Shown here: piece by piece, positions 36,399-46,320 of the stretch
Numbering within the stretch: the first letter of the stretch is position 1
Layout: each line of letters opens with the position of its first letter
Origin: Campylobacter majalis
GTDB taxonomy: Bacteria; Campylobacterota; Campylobacteria; Campylobacterales; Campylobacteraceae
Length of the DNA: 54,770 nt
NCBI RefSeq assembly: GCF_905120465.1
Contig: NZ_CAJHOF010000013.1
Coordinates: 1 to 54,770, forward strand
Direction: 5' to 3'
Translations under genes and position numbers: made by a program
Notes under the pieces: model-generated
What the model saw: the letters and a program-made list of their open reading frames with translations, nothing else
Database searches by the model: none
What the model was told of the DNA's origin: nothing

Positions 36399-37037
36399 TT
36401 AGTATGTAACTACGTAAGCTATCTGTGATCCATGCACACCAAGCACTGGCACTAGCTCGATATCAGCCGTACGCGAAGGACCTGAGATAAACACTACGTT
36501 TGTAGGTAATTTGCCACCTTCGGCCTCTTTTATCGTGTTTAACGCTACGCTTAAGCTTTTTACAATACACTCTTTATTTACTAGCATTATGCAAACTTTT
36601 GGAGTTAAGCTTAAAAGTCTAGGTTGCTCTTTTGATGAAGCTATACAACAAACACCATGAGAACTTACAGCGTGACGAACATTTACAACTGATACATCAT
36701 AATCAAAGATGTTTGACTTAAATCCGTCAATTGGCTTGTCAAATTTAAACTTACCAGCTATATCAAGATTATCTACACTTACTGGAAGACCTTCAGGATA
36801 TATTAAGCTACTTACACCCTCTTTTTTGAAAATTTCGTTTATGTCTTTAGCTAAATTTTCAAGACTACTCTCAACAACAAAAGCTTTATTTTCAGCTGCA
36901 CGAGTTATAAACTCCTTATACATGTTTTCATCGTTTTTTATATGAACAACTGCATCTGGAGTCTTTTGTCCATCAGCCTTAGCTATTCTCTGACCTTTTA
37001 CTCTTATATCTCTTAAAATATCTTCTCTACTACCCAT
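36399..37037 (-). CDS. lutC: Lactate utilization protein C (LUD domain)
   Basis: A 212-residue LutC/YkgG protein. The LUD domain shows VVNVRHAVSSHGVCCIASS, PRLLSLTPKVCIML and VVFISGPSRTADIELVPVLGVHG (quoted in part), the family signature. It forms, with LutA and LutB, a non-flavin L-lactate dehydrogenase complex. It is the last gene of the lctP-lutA-lutB-lutC unit and overlaps lutB by 8 nt. In C. jejuni the orthologous complex supports growth on L-lactate. Confidence 0.92.
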   Translation of the reverse strand: MGSREDILRDIRVKGQRIAKADGQKTPDAVVHIKNDENMYKEFITRAAENKAFVVESSLENLAKDINEIFKKEGVSSLIYPEGLPVSVDNLDIAGKFKFDKPIDGFKSNIFDYDVSVVNVRHAVSSHGVCCIASSKEQPRLLSLTPKVCIMLVNKECIVKSLSVALNTIKEAEGGKLPTNVVFISGPSRTADIELVPVLGVHGSQIAYVVTY

Positions 37038-38457
37038 AGATCACCCCCGGCATTTTCTTAACATTTTCATATGTATTAAAATCAATCTGATCTAAATCTT
37101 TAAATTCAAACCAGTTTTTCAACACAGGAATTCTCTTGCCTTGGCTTTGAATTATGCCATTAAAGTATCTTGCATTGCTCATACCAAGCTTCCAAAGTCC
37201 GCCATGTGTAGAGATGTAAGTAAATCCAAAGAATATCATTTTCTCAATCACATTCTTCTCAAGTTTCTCTGTGCCATGTGGTGGATTTTTACCTTGACCT
37301 ATCTTATCACGTCTTAGCTGCCTAATCATCTCTGCTAATGGAATTTTAACAGGGCAAACTTCACTACAGCGTCCACATAAAGAACATAGTGTTACAACGT
37401 CGCCATTTTTATCCATGCCAAAAATTTGTGGGCTTATAACAGCTCCAATTGGTCCTGGATATACTGCTTGATAGCTGTGTCCGCCTATCTTGTCATAAAC
37501 AGGGCAGAAATTCATACAAGCACCGCAACGAATACATCTTAATGCACCATAATAATCCTCATGTGCCAAGATATCTGTTCTGTGATTATCTAGCAAGATA
37601 ATATGGCACTCTGTTGGACCATCTAAATCACCCTCACGTCTAGGTCCGCAAACTATATTGTTGTAGTTTGTTATAAACTGACCTGTTGCAGATGGCACTA
37701 GTAATGTAGCCGAAGCCGCTGCGTCTTCAAATGTCTCAACAACCTTTTCTATACCACATATACTAACTAAAACGTCAGTTATAGTGGTACACATTCTACC
37801 ATTTCCCTCATTTTCAGCAAGCCAAACAGCCCCCTCGCTTGAAAGTGCAAAGTTTGCACCGCATAGTCCCATTTGTGCGGTTTTAAACTCGCCTCTCATA
37901 TGTTCTCTTGCTATAGCATTTAGTTTCTCAGGCTCATGCTCTTTTGGAGCACCTGGTATTTTTTCATGGAAAAGTTCGCCAATTTCGTAGCGATTTTTAT
38001 GAATAGCTGGAACAACGATATGTACCGGCGGTTCGTGTGCTAACTGAATAATTACTTCGCCAAGGTCTGTTTCTAAAGCCACTAGCCCTTTATCTTCTAG
38101 ATAATGATTTAGATGAATTTCTTCACTAGCCATTGATTTTTGTTTTAAAATTTTGCCAATGTTTTTCTCTTTCATCAAATTATACACGATTTCACAGGCT
38201 TCTTTGCTATTTCTAGCCCAATGCACCTTCCAACCATTAGCTGTAGCATTTTTTTCAAACTCTTCAAGTCTATCAGCTAGTGTATTTAAAGCATTGTCTT
38301 TAGCTTTTTTAGCCTTGTCTCTTAGACCTTGCCAATCTTCAAATTTATTGGCCAATAAATTCTTTCTGTTTGTCTGCAATGTGTGCATTGCGTTAAATAA
38401 GTTGTTTCTTAATTGCTGATCCTGAAGTTTTTCACGGACTATTTTTTCATGATTCAT
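37030..38457 (-). CDS. lutB: Lactate utilization iron-sulfur protein LutB
   Basis: A 475-residue protein with an N-terminal LUD-like domain (about 60-290) and two 4Fe-4S motifs: CIRCGACMNFCPVYDKIGG (about 310-330) and LCSLCGRCSEVCPVKIPL (about 360-380). It is the electron-transfer subunit of the Lut complex, which passes lactate electrons toward menaquinone. It overlaps lutA by 4 nt and lutC by 8 nt, so subunit ratios are probably set by coupled translation. Length is typical. Confidence 0.94.
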   Translation of the reverse strand: MNHEKIVREKLQDQQLRNNLFNAMHTLQTNRKNLLANKFEDWQGLRDKAKKAKDNALNTLADRLEEFEKNATANGWKVHWARNSKEACEIVYNLMKEKNIGKILKQKSMASEEIHLNHYLEDKGLVALETDLGEVIIQLAHEPPVHIVVPAIHKNRYEIGELFHEKIPGAPKEHEPEKLNAIAREHMRGEFKTAQMGLCGANFALSSEGAVWLAENEGNGRMCTTITDVLVSICGIEKVVETFEDAAASATLLVPSATGQFITNYNNIVCGPRREGDLDGPTECHIILLDNHRTDILAHEDYYGALRCIRCGACMNFCPVYDKIGGHSYQAVYPGPIGAVISPQIFGMDKNGDVVTLCSLCGRCSEVCPVKIPLAEMIRQLRRDKIGQGKNPPHGTEKLEKNVIEKMIFFGFTYISTHGGLWKLGMSNARYFNGIIQSQGKRIPVLKNWFEFKDLDQIDFNTYENVKKMPGVIYG

Positions 38458-39194
38458 AGCCTTTCTCCTTCAATTCTTTTTAGTATAAAGTCATACAAAT
38501 GCATACTTTGTGTTTTTGCATTTTGTCTTTTTAGTGTTCCGCTTATGTTTAGCAGACATCCACCATCACCTGATACTACGTATTTTGCACCAGCATTTTC
38601 TATGTCTTTTATCTTTTCAATCGCCATTGCGTTTGAAATGTCAGGCTCTTTTACGGCAAACGTACCACCAAATCCGCAGCACTCTTCTTCGTATTTTAAA
38701 TCAACCAACTCAACATTTTTAAGTTGTGCCAATAAATTTTTAGAGCTTTGTATTGTATGAGATACGCGTAGTGCGTGACAGTTTGTGTGCCATGTGATTT
38801 TAATCGGCTCACCCTTATCCTCATATTTTACGCCCAAGTGTTTATCTAAAAACACACCAAGCTCAATTATTCTAGAGCTAAATTCTTTCATAAATGCTTC
38901 ATTTTTGTCGCCATGAAACAACTCACCATAATCTTCAACCATCATACCAGCACAAGAACCACTTGGCACGATTATAGGATAGTTTTCGCTAAATTGCTTT
39001 GCGTTATATAAAGCTATTTTCTTAGTTTCTTCGAAATAACCTGTATTATAGCTAGGCTGACCACAACAGGTTTGTTTCTCTCTATAAATAACCTCAATGC
39101 CCTCACGCTGAAGTAGCTTAATGGCACTTATAACAGTTCTGCCCATTACAGCAGAACCTAAACAAGTAGCGAAAAAATAAACTTTTTTACTCAT
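38454..39194 (-). CDS. lutA: Lactate utilization protein LutA (CCG domain)
   Basis: A 246-residue protein with two cysteine-rich CCG motifs: QTCCGQPSYNTGYF (about residue 40) and EECCGFGGTFAVKEPD (about 175), which bind an Fe-S cofactor as in heterodisulfide reductase HdrB and GlcF. It also has WHTNCHALRVSH. It is the likely substrate-handling subunit of the L-lactate dehydrogenase complex. It follows lctP after 10 nt with GGAG upstream of its start. Confidence 0.93.
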   Translation of the reverse strand: MSKKVYFFATCLGSAVMGRTVISAIKLLQREGIEVIYREKQTCCGQPSYNTGYFEETKKIALYNAKQFSENYPIIVPSGSCAGMMVEDYGELFHGDKNEAFMKEFSSRIIELGVFLDKHLGVKYEDKGEPIKITWHTNCHALRVSHTIQSSKNLLAQLKNVELVDLKYEEECCGFGGTFAVKEPDISNAMAIEKIKDIENAGAKYVVSGDGGCLLNISGTLKRQNAKTQSMHLYDFILKRIEGERL

Positions 39195-39204
39195 TTTTTC
39201 TCCT

Positions 39205-40866
39205 TTAAAGTAATATCACTCCGATGCAAACTGCCAATAAAACATAGAATATACAAGGTGCTATGTTGTAAGTAAGCAATCTGCCTTCACCTTTGCCTAA
39301 TAATCCAACAGTCGCACAAACTGCAACGATGTTGTTTATACATACCATATTACCTATCGCACCGCCAACATTTTGAAGTGCAACGATAACTTCTGTCTTA
39401 AGTCCTACTAGCACAGCCGTTTCATATTGAAGACCTGAGAATAGGAAATTTGAAACCGTATTTGACCCAGAGAAGAATGAACCAAGAACACCAACCAATG
39501 GAGCCACGGCTACATATCCTTGTCCTGAGATATCTGCAAAAAACTTAGCCATTAATTGAAGCATTGTATAATTTTTCTCAGCACCAACTACACCAACGTT
39601 TAACATAAGTTGAACTAACGCCAAACCAGCTGCTAATGGAATAGCCGCCTTTGAAACCTGTGCAAATGTCACAGACCAGCTAGCTTTAACATCCTTGGCA
39701 CTCATTTTATGCAAGAATATCGTAATAATAGCAACCAAGATAAAAGGTATAATGCCTGGCAAATAGCCATAGCTAAAACTATAAGCTGTATTTGCTACAC
39801 CAAATATAGGATCAAAGCTTAATTTCCAACTCTGAAGTATCGGCTTAAGTCCGATAGCCGGAATACGTGTAACAACCAAAATAAGAGAAATAAGCACATA
39901 TGGCAACCAAGCCGTAAATAAAGACATGCTCTTGCTTTGAGTATCTTCTTTTTTCTCTGCACTTTCGCTAGCTTGAGTTGAGCCTATCCAAAACTCAGGC
40001 CATTCAGGGCGTGGAGCAAATTCCCAATTGTCTTTTGGAGTTAAGAATTTCGCTTTTGCTGCGGCAACAAGAATACCAAGAGATATAAGACCACCAATAA
40101 GTGCAGGTAACTCAATACCAGTAAATTTAGCCGCCAAATAGTAAGGAACTATAAAACTAACTGACGCAAGTAAAGCAAATGGTAATGCTCCAAACGCATC
40201 GCCAAAGCTTCTATTTTTACCAAATAGCTTTGTCATCATCATAACAACTAAGAATGGTATAAATATCGCACCAACTGAGTGGATGATGGCAGTATATGAG
40301 CTAACCGTTGTCATATATGCGTCTAAATTTCCGCCATCTGCGGCAACTAGTTTTTCAACTGTCTGCTGAACACCAAACGTAGGCGTACCAACCGCACCAT
40401 AGCTAACTGGAGAGCTATTGAGCAATAAAGTTGCAAGAGCTGCACCAAGAGCAGGAAAGCCTAAACCCACAAGCAATGGAGCTGCCAAAGCCGCAGGTGT
40501 TCCAAAACCAGCCGCACCCTCAATAAACGCACCAAAAGCCCAACCTATAATTAAAACCTGAACCCTACGGTCGGTTGAAATTTTGTTAAAGCCATTGTTA
40601 ATAGCTGTCATAGCCCCTGAATACTTCATGGTATTTAATATCAAAATGGCACCAAAAATGATAACCAAGATATCAAACGCCTTTAAAAATCCATAAAGGA
40701 CATACGCAGAAACGTTCGTGGCACCCGCATTTGAATCAAATGCAGTCAACGATATAATGACGGCCAAAACAGCAGCAGTACTAAGCGAAACTTTAGAACT
40801 AAGCTTAAAACCAATCATCATAACCAAAATGACGATAATAGGCAAAAATGCCAACATGGTATGCAT
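39205..40866 (-). CDS. lctP: L-lactate permease
   Basis: A 553-residue polytopic inner-membrane transporter (about 13 helices) of the LctP family. Recognisable stretches: [32 protein letters not shown] (quoted in part), [33 protein letters not shown] and [20 protein letters not shown]. It imports lactate (and perhaps glycolate) with H+. It heads the lutABC unit, an uptake-plus-oxidation operon. AAGGAG precedes the ATG. A 22-nt inverted repeat lies 40 nt upstream of the start. Confidence 0.95.
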   Translation of the reverse strand: MHTMLAFLPIIVILVMMIGFKLSSKVSLSTAAVLAVIISLTAFDSNAGATNVSAYVLYGFLKAFDILVIIFGAILILNTMKYSGAMTAINNGFNKISTDRRVQVLIIGWAFGAFIEGAAGFGTPAALAAPLLVGLGFPALGAALATLLLNSSPVSYGAVGTPTFGVQQTVEKLVAADGGNLDAYMTTVSSYTAIIHSVGAIFIPFLVVMMMTKLFGKNRSFGDAFGALPFALLASVSFIVPYYLAAKFTGIELPALIGGLISLGILVAAAKAKFLTPKDNWEFAPRPEWPEFWIGSTQASESAEKKEDTQSKSMSLFTAWLPYVLISLILVVTRIPAIGLKPILQSWKLSFDPIFGVANTAYSFSYGYLPGIIPFILVAIITIFLHKMSAKDVKASWSVTFAQVSKAAIPLAAGLALVQLMLNVGVVGAEKNYTMLQLMAKFFADISGQGYVAVAPLVGVLGSFFSGSNTVSNFLFSGLQYETAVLVGLKTEVIVALQNVGGAIGNMVCINNIVAVCATVGLLGKGEGRLLTYNIAPCIFYVLLAVCIGVILL

Positions 40867-41591
40867 GTGTTTCTCCTTCTTATAAAGATCGTTCGTTTCA
40901 TTTAAAAACTTAAGTAAGTTTAAGTTTAGGCTTAAAACTTATCTTACATAAACTTTCAGTTGTAAATCTATTAAAAAAAGTATTTTATCTTTTTGAAATT
41001 AAAAAATTAATTTATTTTTATAAATTAATTTTAAGTATATTATTTTACCTATTTGAGTTGATAAAGCCTATTTTTAGGGATTTTAAAAGATTTTGAATAT
41101 CAAAAAAGATAAATTTGCTATAAACACAAATGTAACTATTTGTAACATATAAAAATAGTTTAAGAATTTATATTACAGCTTGTAGTAGCTTAATTTCAAT
41201 ATTTAAATTGTCGTTTAATATAAAGACAAAATTTTATATGTTTTAAGGCAATATAGGTTCTTTTTTGTGCTTACATTACTAATAAGCTCTAGTATACTTA
41301 AGTATAAATATTAGAAATTTAAAATTTTGTTTATGGTTTGTTTATAAAATCCATATTGTTATTAAATAATTAAATATTAATAATAAAATATATATTTTAA
41401 TAAAATAAAACTTTTCTATAAATGTTTGCCATTACATGATAATCCAAAAGCAAACAAAATTTTAATTACTTTAAAAGTGTAGATAATTTAAGCAATATCT
41501 AATGAATGCATATTCAAATATTTATTTTAAATTTATATAAAAATATGGTAATTTAAATTTTATCAATGCAAAAATGTAACTTAAAGTAACA
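40867..41591. other. 725-nt AT-rich intergenic region upstream of lctP
   Basis: No open frame of useful length and no RNA gene is evident. It holds the lctP ribosome site, the inverted repeat at 40906-40927, a perfect AT-rich palindrome TATACTTAAGTATA (41293-41306), and TGTAAC repeats near 41130-41150 and 41575. It separates the lactate operon from the end of the flagellar/DMT operon and may be a join between two syntenic blocks. Confidence 0.65.
40906..40927. promoter_or_regulatory. Candidate operator upstream of lctP
   Basis: AAACTTAA (40906-40913) and TTAAGTTT (40920-40927) form a perfect 8-bp inverted repeat with a 6-nt spacer, the geometry of a dimeric regulator site one helical turn apart in half-sites. 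It lies 40-61 nt before the lctP ATG, where a regulator could control the lactate operon. The A/T-rich background makes chance possible. Confidence 0.4.
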
Positions 41592-42452
41592 CTATTGTTT
41601 ATTATAAAATCTCATTATTTTTACATGTATTATTAAAGATAAAATTATAAATATACTTCCTAAGAATAGTTTAATAAATTCAATATCTTTTTGCCATATT
41701 ATCAAATTTACAATTATGGCTACTGGAATAAGAGCATTATTCATAATAGCAAGCACTCCACTATCTACGCTAACTCCCCCTTTGTTCCACATAAAATATC
41801 CAATCCCACTAGCAACTACGCCAAGCCACAACAAAATCAAACCTTGAGTAAAATCAACTGAAATTTTGGCAAAATCTCCAAACGTCAAAAATGCAAAAAG
41901 AGTCACAAAAAACGCACCAAAATGAAAATATCCAAACACTTCACTCTGGTTTTTTAAATCATGTTTTTCAATGAGCACCTTATAGGCACTTTGCCCCACG
42001 CCAAAGCACAAATTTGCACCCTGAACTAACAAAAATCCAATCACAAAGTCACTGCTAATATCGTTATATCTAATAACAAATGCACCAAATACTGCAATAC
42101 CAACGCTTATTAGATATAACGCCCTAAACCTTTTTAAACAAATATCATAAACAAAAGTCACATAAAATGGCGTAAAAATAGTAAAAAGAGCAATCTCTGC
42201 AACACTAAGATATAAAAAAGAGTTATAATAAAAAAGATACATTATGCCAATTTGCACTGCACCAATTGCCATTAGTGAAATTTGTAAATCAAATCTGATA
42301 TTGCGAAATTTAGTAAATGGTAAAAATACCAAACTAGCCAATGCAACACGCACAAATACAGCAAAATAACTATCAATTCGCCCAGCTAAAAACTCACCAA
42401 TCAGACTAAAACTAAAAGCCCAAACAATAGTAACTATTATTAAATATTTCAT
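41592..42452 (-). CDS. EamA/DMT-family transporter
   Basis: A 286-residue inner-membrane protein with about ten helices made of two EamA repeats (about 5-135 and 145-280). Family features include an N-terminal WAFSFSLIGEFLAGRIDSYF and the second-repeat WLGVVASGIGYFMWNKG. Such proteins export amino acids or metabolites; the substrate is unknown. Its ATG follows directly after the fliP stop (TAAATG), so it is the last gene of the motA-motB-fliP unit, although no link to motility is implied. Confidence 0.88.
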   Translation of the reverse strand: MKYLIIVTIVWAFSFSLIGEFLAGRIDSYFAVFVRVALASLVFLPFTKFRNIRFDLQISLMAIGAVQIGIMYLFYYNSFLYLSVAEIALFTIFTPFYVTFVYDICLKRFRALYLISVGIAVFGAFVIRYNDISSDFVIGFLLVQGANLCFGVGQSAYKVLIEKHDLKNQSEVFGYFHFGAFFVTLFAFLTFGDFAKISVDFTQGLILLWLGVVASGIGYFMWNKGGVSVDSGVLAIMNNALIPVAIIVNLIIWQKDIEFIKLFLGSIFIILSLIIHVKIMRFYNKQ

Positions 42453-43190
42453 TTATACAAAGCTTTTAATTAAATTACCAACTAACAAATTCCAACCATC
42501 GACCAATACAAAAATCAAAAGCTTAAAAGGAAGCGAGATCATAACAGGTGGCAACATCATCATACCCATAGCCATAAGTACAGAGCTAACCACCATATCA
42601 ATTACCAAAAATGGCAAATAGAGCAAAAATGATATTTCAAAAGCCGTCTTAAGCTCACTAATCATAAAAGCTGACATTGCAATACTAAGCGAAATTTCAT
42701 CAATATTTGCTGGATTTGGCAACTCTCTTATGCGATAAAACAGCGCCAAATCCTTCTCTCTTGTGTTTGCAATCATAAATTCTTTAAATGGCTTTACGCC
42801 TCGCACAAAAGCCTCTTCATAACCAATTTGCTCACTTAAATATGGTCTAATGCCTTCATCATAGCTCTTTTTTGCCACTGGCTCCATAATAAAAAATGTA
42901 AGCACCATTGCAAGCGATATCAAGAGCATGGCTGGTGGCATCTGCTGCGTTCCCATGGCTTGACGCAAAAATGAGAAAACTATAATCAAGCGCAAAAAAC
43001 TAGTTGCCATAAATATAAGCCCTGGCGCTAAAGTAAGTATTGTTAGCACAATTAAAACATTTAGCGATGTAACTAATTGCGATGGAGTATCTGGAGCCGA
43101 CAAGCTTAAATTTATAGTAGGGACTTGCACGATATCTTCGGCATTTAATACGCCTAAAAATACCATTATAACAACAAGATATCTAATCAT
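42453..43190 (-). CDS. fliP: Flagellar type III export protein FliP
   Basis: A 245-residue core component of the flagellar export gate, forming with FliQ and FliR the helical channel. A cleavable signal peptide (about 1-17) precedes four membrane segments. Hallmarks: TSFLRLIIVFSFLRQAMGTQQMPPAMLLISLAM (quoted in part), FLLYLPFLVIDMVVSSVLMAMGMMMLPP and the end LPFKLLIFVLVDGW. It overlaps motB by 4 nt. The order fliP beside glmU matches cj0820c-cj0821. Confidence 0.95.
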   Translation of the reverse strand: MIRYLVVIMVFLGVLNAEDIVQVPTINLSLSAPDTPSQLVTSLNVLIVLTILTLAPGLIFMATSFLRLIIVFSFLRQAMGTQQMPPAMLLISLAMVLTFFIMEPVAKKSYDEGIRPYLSEQIGYEEAFVRGVKPFKEFMIANTREKDLALFYRIRELPNPANIDEISLSIAMSAFMISELKTAFEISFLLYLPFLVIDMVVSSVLMAMGMMMLPPVMISLPFKLLIFVLVDGWNLLVGNLIKSFV

Positions 43191-43960
43191 TTATCAAGCA
43201 CACTTTTTTGCGTAGCTTCTTTTTTCTCTTTATCAAGTGAGACAAATCTAATCTCAACACGATTATTTAAGGCTTTATTACTAGTGCTTGTATTTGGTGC
43301 AACAGGCTCATACGAAGCACGTCCAGAAGCAACTAGACGCTTTGGATCCACCCCGTCTTTTAATAGTTCATTTACTACAGATATCGCTCTAGCAGTAGAT
43401 AAATTCCAATTATCTTTATATAAAGAATTAATATCTGGCGCAGAATCATCAGTATGACCCACAACCGCCACATCTACATCTGGTGGCAACTTTGCAGCTA
43501 TCATTGATATGCGCTTTAAAAATAATTTTGCATCATCGTTTTGTATCTCTGCTCTACCCTGAGCAAAAAGCAAACTAGCTGGAAGCCTGACAATAAAACC
43601 GTCTTCTGTATCTCGCATAGTAATCTCCGGCGAACCAGCCACATTTAGTAGTTCATTTATGGCTTTGACTGCTTGAGAGGCATCCTTGTGTTGAGATTTT
43701 GCCTCCAAACGCTCCTTTTTTACTTGAGATTCCAGCTCCGTCTCTTGCTCTCTTTGCACCTCTGGTCTAGCACCACCATCTAACACAGATAATGCTCCTG
43801 CTAATGATCCAACGGCGTATTCTAGTTTCTTGGCATCCATTGTTGACATAGACAATAGCAAAACAAAAAAGCAAAGCAGTAGCGACATCAAATCGCCAAA
43901 CGCCGCAAGCCATCCAGGCATACATTTAGGGCACTCTTCAGGTTTTATTAACTTTGCCAT
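43187..43960 (-). CDS. motB: Flagellar motor stator protein MotB
   Basis: A 257-residue stator subunit: short cytoplasmic tail, one membrane helix (about 18-40) with the proton-binding Asp in GWLAAFGDLMSLLLCFFVLL, a plug region, and an OmpA-like peptidoglycan-binding domain (about 125-245) with VVGHTDDSAPD and NLSTARAISVVNEL. The Asp and peptidoglycan motifs are intact. It works with MotA in a proton channel. The start overlaps the motA stop by one base. Confidence 0.94.
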   Translation of the reverse strand: MAKLIKPEECPKCMPGWLAAFGDLMSLLLCFFVLLLSMSTMDAKKLEYAVGSLAGALSVLDGGARPEVQREQETELESQVKKERLEAKSQHKDASQAVKAINELLNVAGSPEITMRDTEDGFIVRLPASLLFAQGRAEIQNDDAKLFLKRISMIAAKLPPDVDVAVVGHTDDSAPDINSLYKDNWNLSTARAISVVNELLKDGVDPKRLVASGRASYEPVAPNTSTSNKALNNRVEIRFVSLDKEKKEATQKSVLDK

Positions 43961-44724
43961 TATTCAAACTGACTTTTTCTATCTTTTGGTGGCAAATACG
44001 ATAGCAACTTACTCTCTAATGTCCTTGGGTTATCGCCTGATTGTATCGCCATAATGCCTTCTAATACAACTTGTTTTTCAAGTATTTCATCTTCGTTTCT
44101 TATGCTTAAAATATTTGCAACTGGACCACCAAGTATATTACCTATCATTGCACCATACAATGTAGTAAGCAACGCAACCGCCATAGCAGGACCGATTGCT
44201 GAAGGATCAGCCATATTTAAAAGCATCGCAACAAGTCCGATTAATGTTCCTATCATTCCCATGGCACCAGAAAAACCTCCAACCTGATCGAAAATTTTAA
44301 TATTTGCACCATGTCTTGCACTAGTTTGATCCATTTCTATTTCTAAAAGAGCTCTTATAGCATCGGGTTCATTGCCATCAACTGCCATTGATAAGCCTTT
44401 TTTTAAAAATAAATTTACTTCATTATTTACATCGTTTTCTAGTGCTAAAATTCCATCTCGCCTAGCCTTTGTTGAATATTCAACAATTTTTTTAACAGTT
44501 TCTTGTAGATTAATTTGCTGTGGTTTTACCGCCACACCCATGAAGGTAAATAATTTTTTTAGTTGCTCCATTTTAAAGCCAACCATCAAACAGCCAATCG
44601 TTCCGCCAAAAACAATCATTACCGAAGGTATATCTATATAAGGTCCTATACCAACGCCTATTGCCATAGCACCAAAAAGCAATACCATTATCAACACCCA
44701 ACCGACGACGGTTCCTAAGTCCAT
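43960..44724 (-). CDS. motA: Flagellar motor stator protein MotA
   Basis: A 254-residue stator subunit with four membrane helices and a large cytoplasmic loop. It starts MDLGTVVGWVLIMVLLFGAMA and has VMIVFGGTIGCLMV, a charged loop (about 60-150), then GAMGMIGTLIGLVAMLLNM and GAMIGNILGGPVANIL. This is the short epsilonproteobacterial/PomA-like form. It is the first gene of motA-motB-fliP-DMT and is divergent from glmU with 121 nt between; I see no sigma-54 or sigma-28 box there. Confidence 0.94.
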   Translation of the reverse strand: MDLGTVVGWVLIMVLLFGAMAIGVGIGPYIDIPSVMIVFGGTIGCLMVGFKMEQLKKLFTFMGVAVKPQQINLQETVKKIVEYSTKARRDGILALENDVNNEVNLFLKKGLSMAVDGNEPDAIRALLEIEMDQTSARHGANIKIFDQVGGFSGAMGMIGTLIGLVAMLLNMADPSAIGPAMAVALLTTLYGAMIGNILGGPVANILSIRNEDEILEKQVVLEGIMAIQSGDNPRTLESKLLSYLPPKDRKSQFE

Positions 44725-44845
44725 ATTTATCTCGCTTTAAAATTTTGATTAAACTACCTATTTTATTAATATTTAGTTAAAATTTGGATAAATTCAAGCA
44801 AATTTTTGATATTATTTGAGATTAAAATCAACACTAAGGTAAAAT

Positions 44846-46150
44846 GTGAGCGAAATTTCAGTCATAATTCTAGCAGCCGGTCTAGGCACCAGAATGAAAT
44901 CAAACAAACCAAAAGTCATGCATAAAATAAGTGGCATAAGTATGCTAGAACACGCCTTATATAGAGCATATGAGCTAACAAGCAATGTAAGTGTAGTGCT
45001 TTATCATCAAAAAGACTTAATAATGGACGAGATTAAAGCAAAATTTCCAAACTTAAAATTTTACATACAAGATTTAGTAAATTTCCCTGGCACGGCTGGA
45101 GCACTAAAAGGCATAAATTTTAATAGCAAAAAAGTATTAATAACATGTGGAGATATGCCATTAATCACGGCTGATGAGCTTAAAGCACTGTCTGGCAAAG
45201 ATGGCGATGTTGTCATGAGTAGCTTTATCACCGATGAGCCATTTGGCTATGGCAGAGTAATACAAAAAGATGATCTTGTAGTGGGTATAGTTGAAGAAAA
45301 AGATGCCACACAAGAGCAAAAAGCAATAAAACGTGTAAATGCTGGATGTTATTGCTTTAAAACAGAAATTTTAGAGAAAATTTTGCCACTAATTGATAAC
45401 AGAAATGCTCAAAACGAATATTATCTAACAGACGCCATTAAAATCGCAAACGAAATGGGGCTAAAATGCGTTAGTGTCGATGTTAATGAGCAAAATTTCA
45501 TGGGTGTAAATGATAAATTTCAACTTAGCGAAGCTGAAAAAATAATGCAAAATCGCATAAAAACACAGCTAATGAAACAAGGCGTCACAATGCATCTGCC
45601 TGAAACAATTTTCATCGATGTAAGGGCAAAATTTCAAGGTGAATGCGAGATAGAGTCAAACGTTTGCATACATGGTGAATGTGAAATTACAAATAGCATA
45701 ATAAAATCATCAAGTGTAATTCAAGCCAGCAAAATCACTAACTCAGACATCGGTCCAATGGCTCATATTCGTCCAGATTCTATCATTAATCAAACTCATA
45801 TTGGAAATTTTGTCGAGATTAAAAAAGGCATACTAGATGGGGTTAAGGCTGGACATTTAAGCTATCTTGGGGATTGCGAGATAGCTAAAGGCACAAATGT
45901 TGGCTGTGGCACTATAACATGTAACTACGACGGGACAAAAAAACATAAAACAATCATAGGCAAAAATGTCTTTATTGGCTCAGATACTCAGCTTATAGCA
46001 CCTGTAAATATTGCCGATGACGTCTTAATTGCAGCCGGAAGCACAATCACAAATGACGTTGCAAGTGGTGCTTTAGCCATGTCGCGAGTAAAGCAACAAA
46101 ACAAACCTGGTCTTTTTTATAAATATTTTACAAAAACAAAGAGTGAGTAA
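44846..46150 (+). CDS. glmU: Bifunctional GlmU: glucosamine-1-P acetyltransferase / UDP-GlcNAc pyrophosphorylase
   Basis: A 434-residue enzyme making UDP-GlcNAc for peptidoglycan and LOS. The N-terminal uridylyltransferase has LAAGLGTRMKSNKPKVMH and GDMPLI. The C-terminal part is a left-handed beta-helix of hexapeptide repeats, with KAGHLSYLGDCEI and GCGTITCNYDGTKKHKT carrying the acetyltransferase site. The start is GTG with TAAGG upstream. It begins the plus-strand block glmU-coaBC-...-truA. The 170-nt gap after it holds no gene. Confidence 0.95.
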   Translation: MSEISVIILAAGLGTRMKSNKPKVMHKISGISMLEHALYRAYELTSNVSVVLYHQKDLIMDEIKAKFPNLKFYIQDLVNFPGTAGALKGINFNSKKVLITCGDMPLITADELKALSGKDGDVVMSSFITDEPFGYGRVIQKDDLVVGIVEEKDATQEQKAIKRVNAGCYCFKTEILEKILPLIDNRNAQNEYYLTDAIKIANEMGLKCVSVDVNEQNFMGVNDKFQLSEAEKIMQNRIKTQLMKQGVTMHLPETIFIDVRAKFQGECEIESNVCIHGECEITNSIIKSSSVIQASKITNSDIGPMAHIRPDSIINQTHIGNFVEIKKGILDGVKAGHLSYLGDCEIAKGTNVGCGTITCNYDGTKKHKTIIGKNVFIGSDTQLIAPVNIADDVLIAAGSTITNDVASGALAMSRVKQQNKPGLFYKYFTKTKSE

Positions 46151-46320
46151 AATCGCATATGTTAATGTATTTAAGCACAAAAAATATAGCCAAAACCACC
46201 AAGTTATATAAATTTTACAAAGCATACTTACAAATAACCAAAATTACAAAATTTATTTTAAATTTCTTACAAAAATACTCATTTTTAAATCAAGCTAAGA
46301 AATTATCATAAGGAAATAAA

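Noticed and set aside
44725-44845. Sigma-54 promoter for motA
   Set aside because: A TTGCTT stretch is present but there is no GG at the required spacing upstream.
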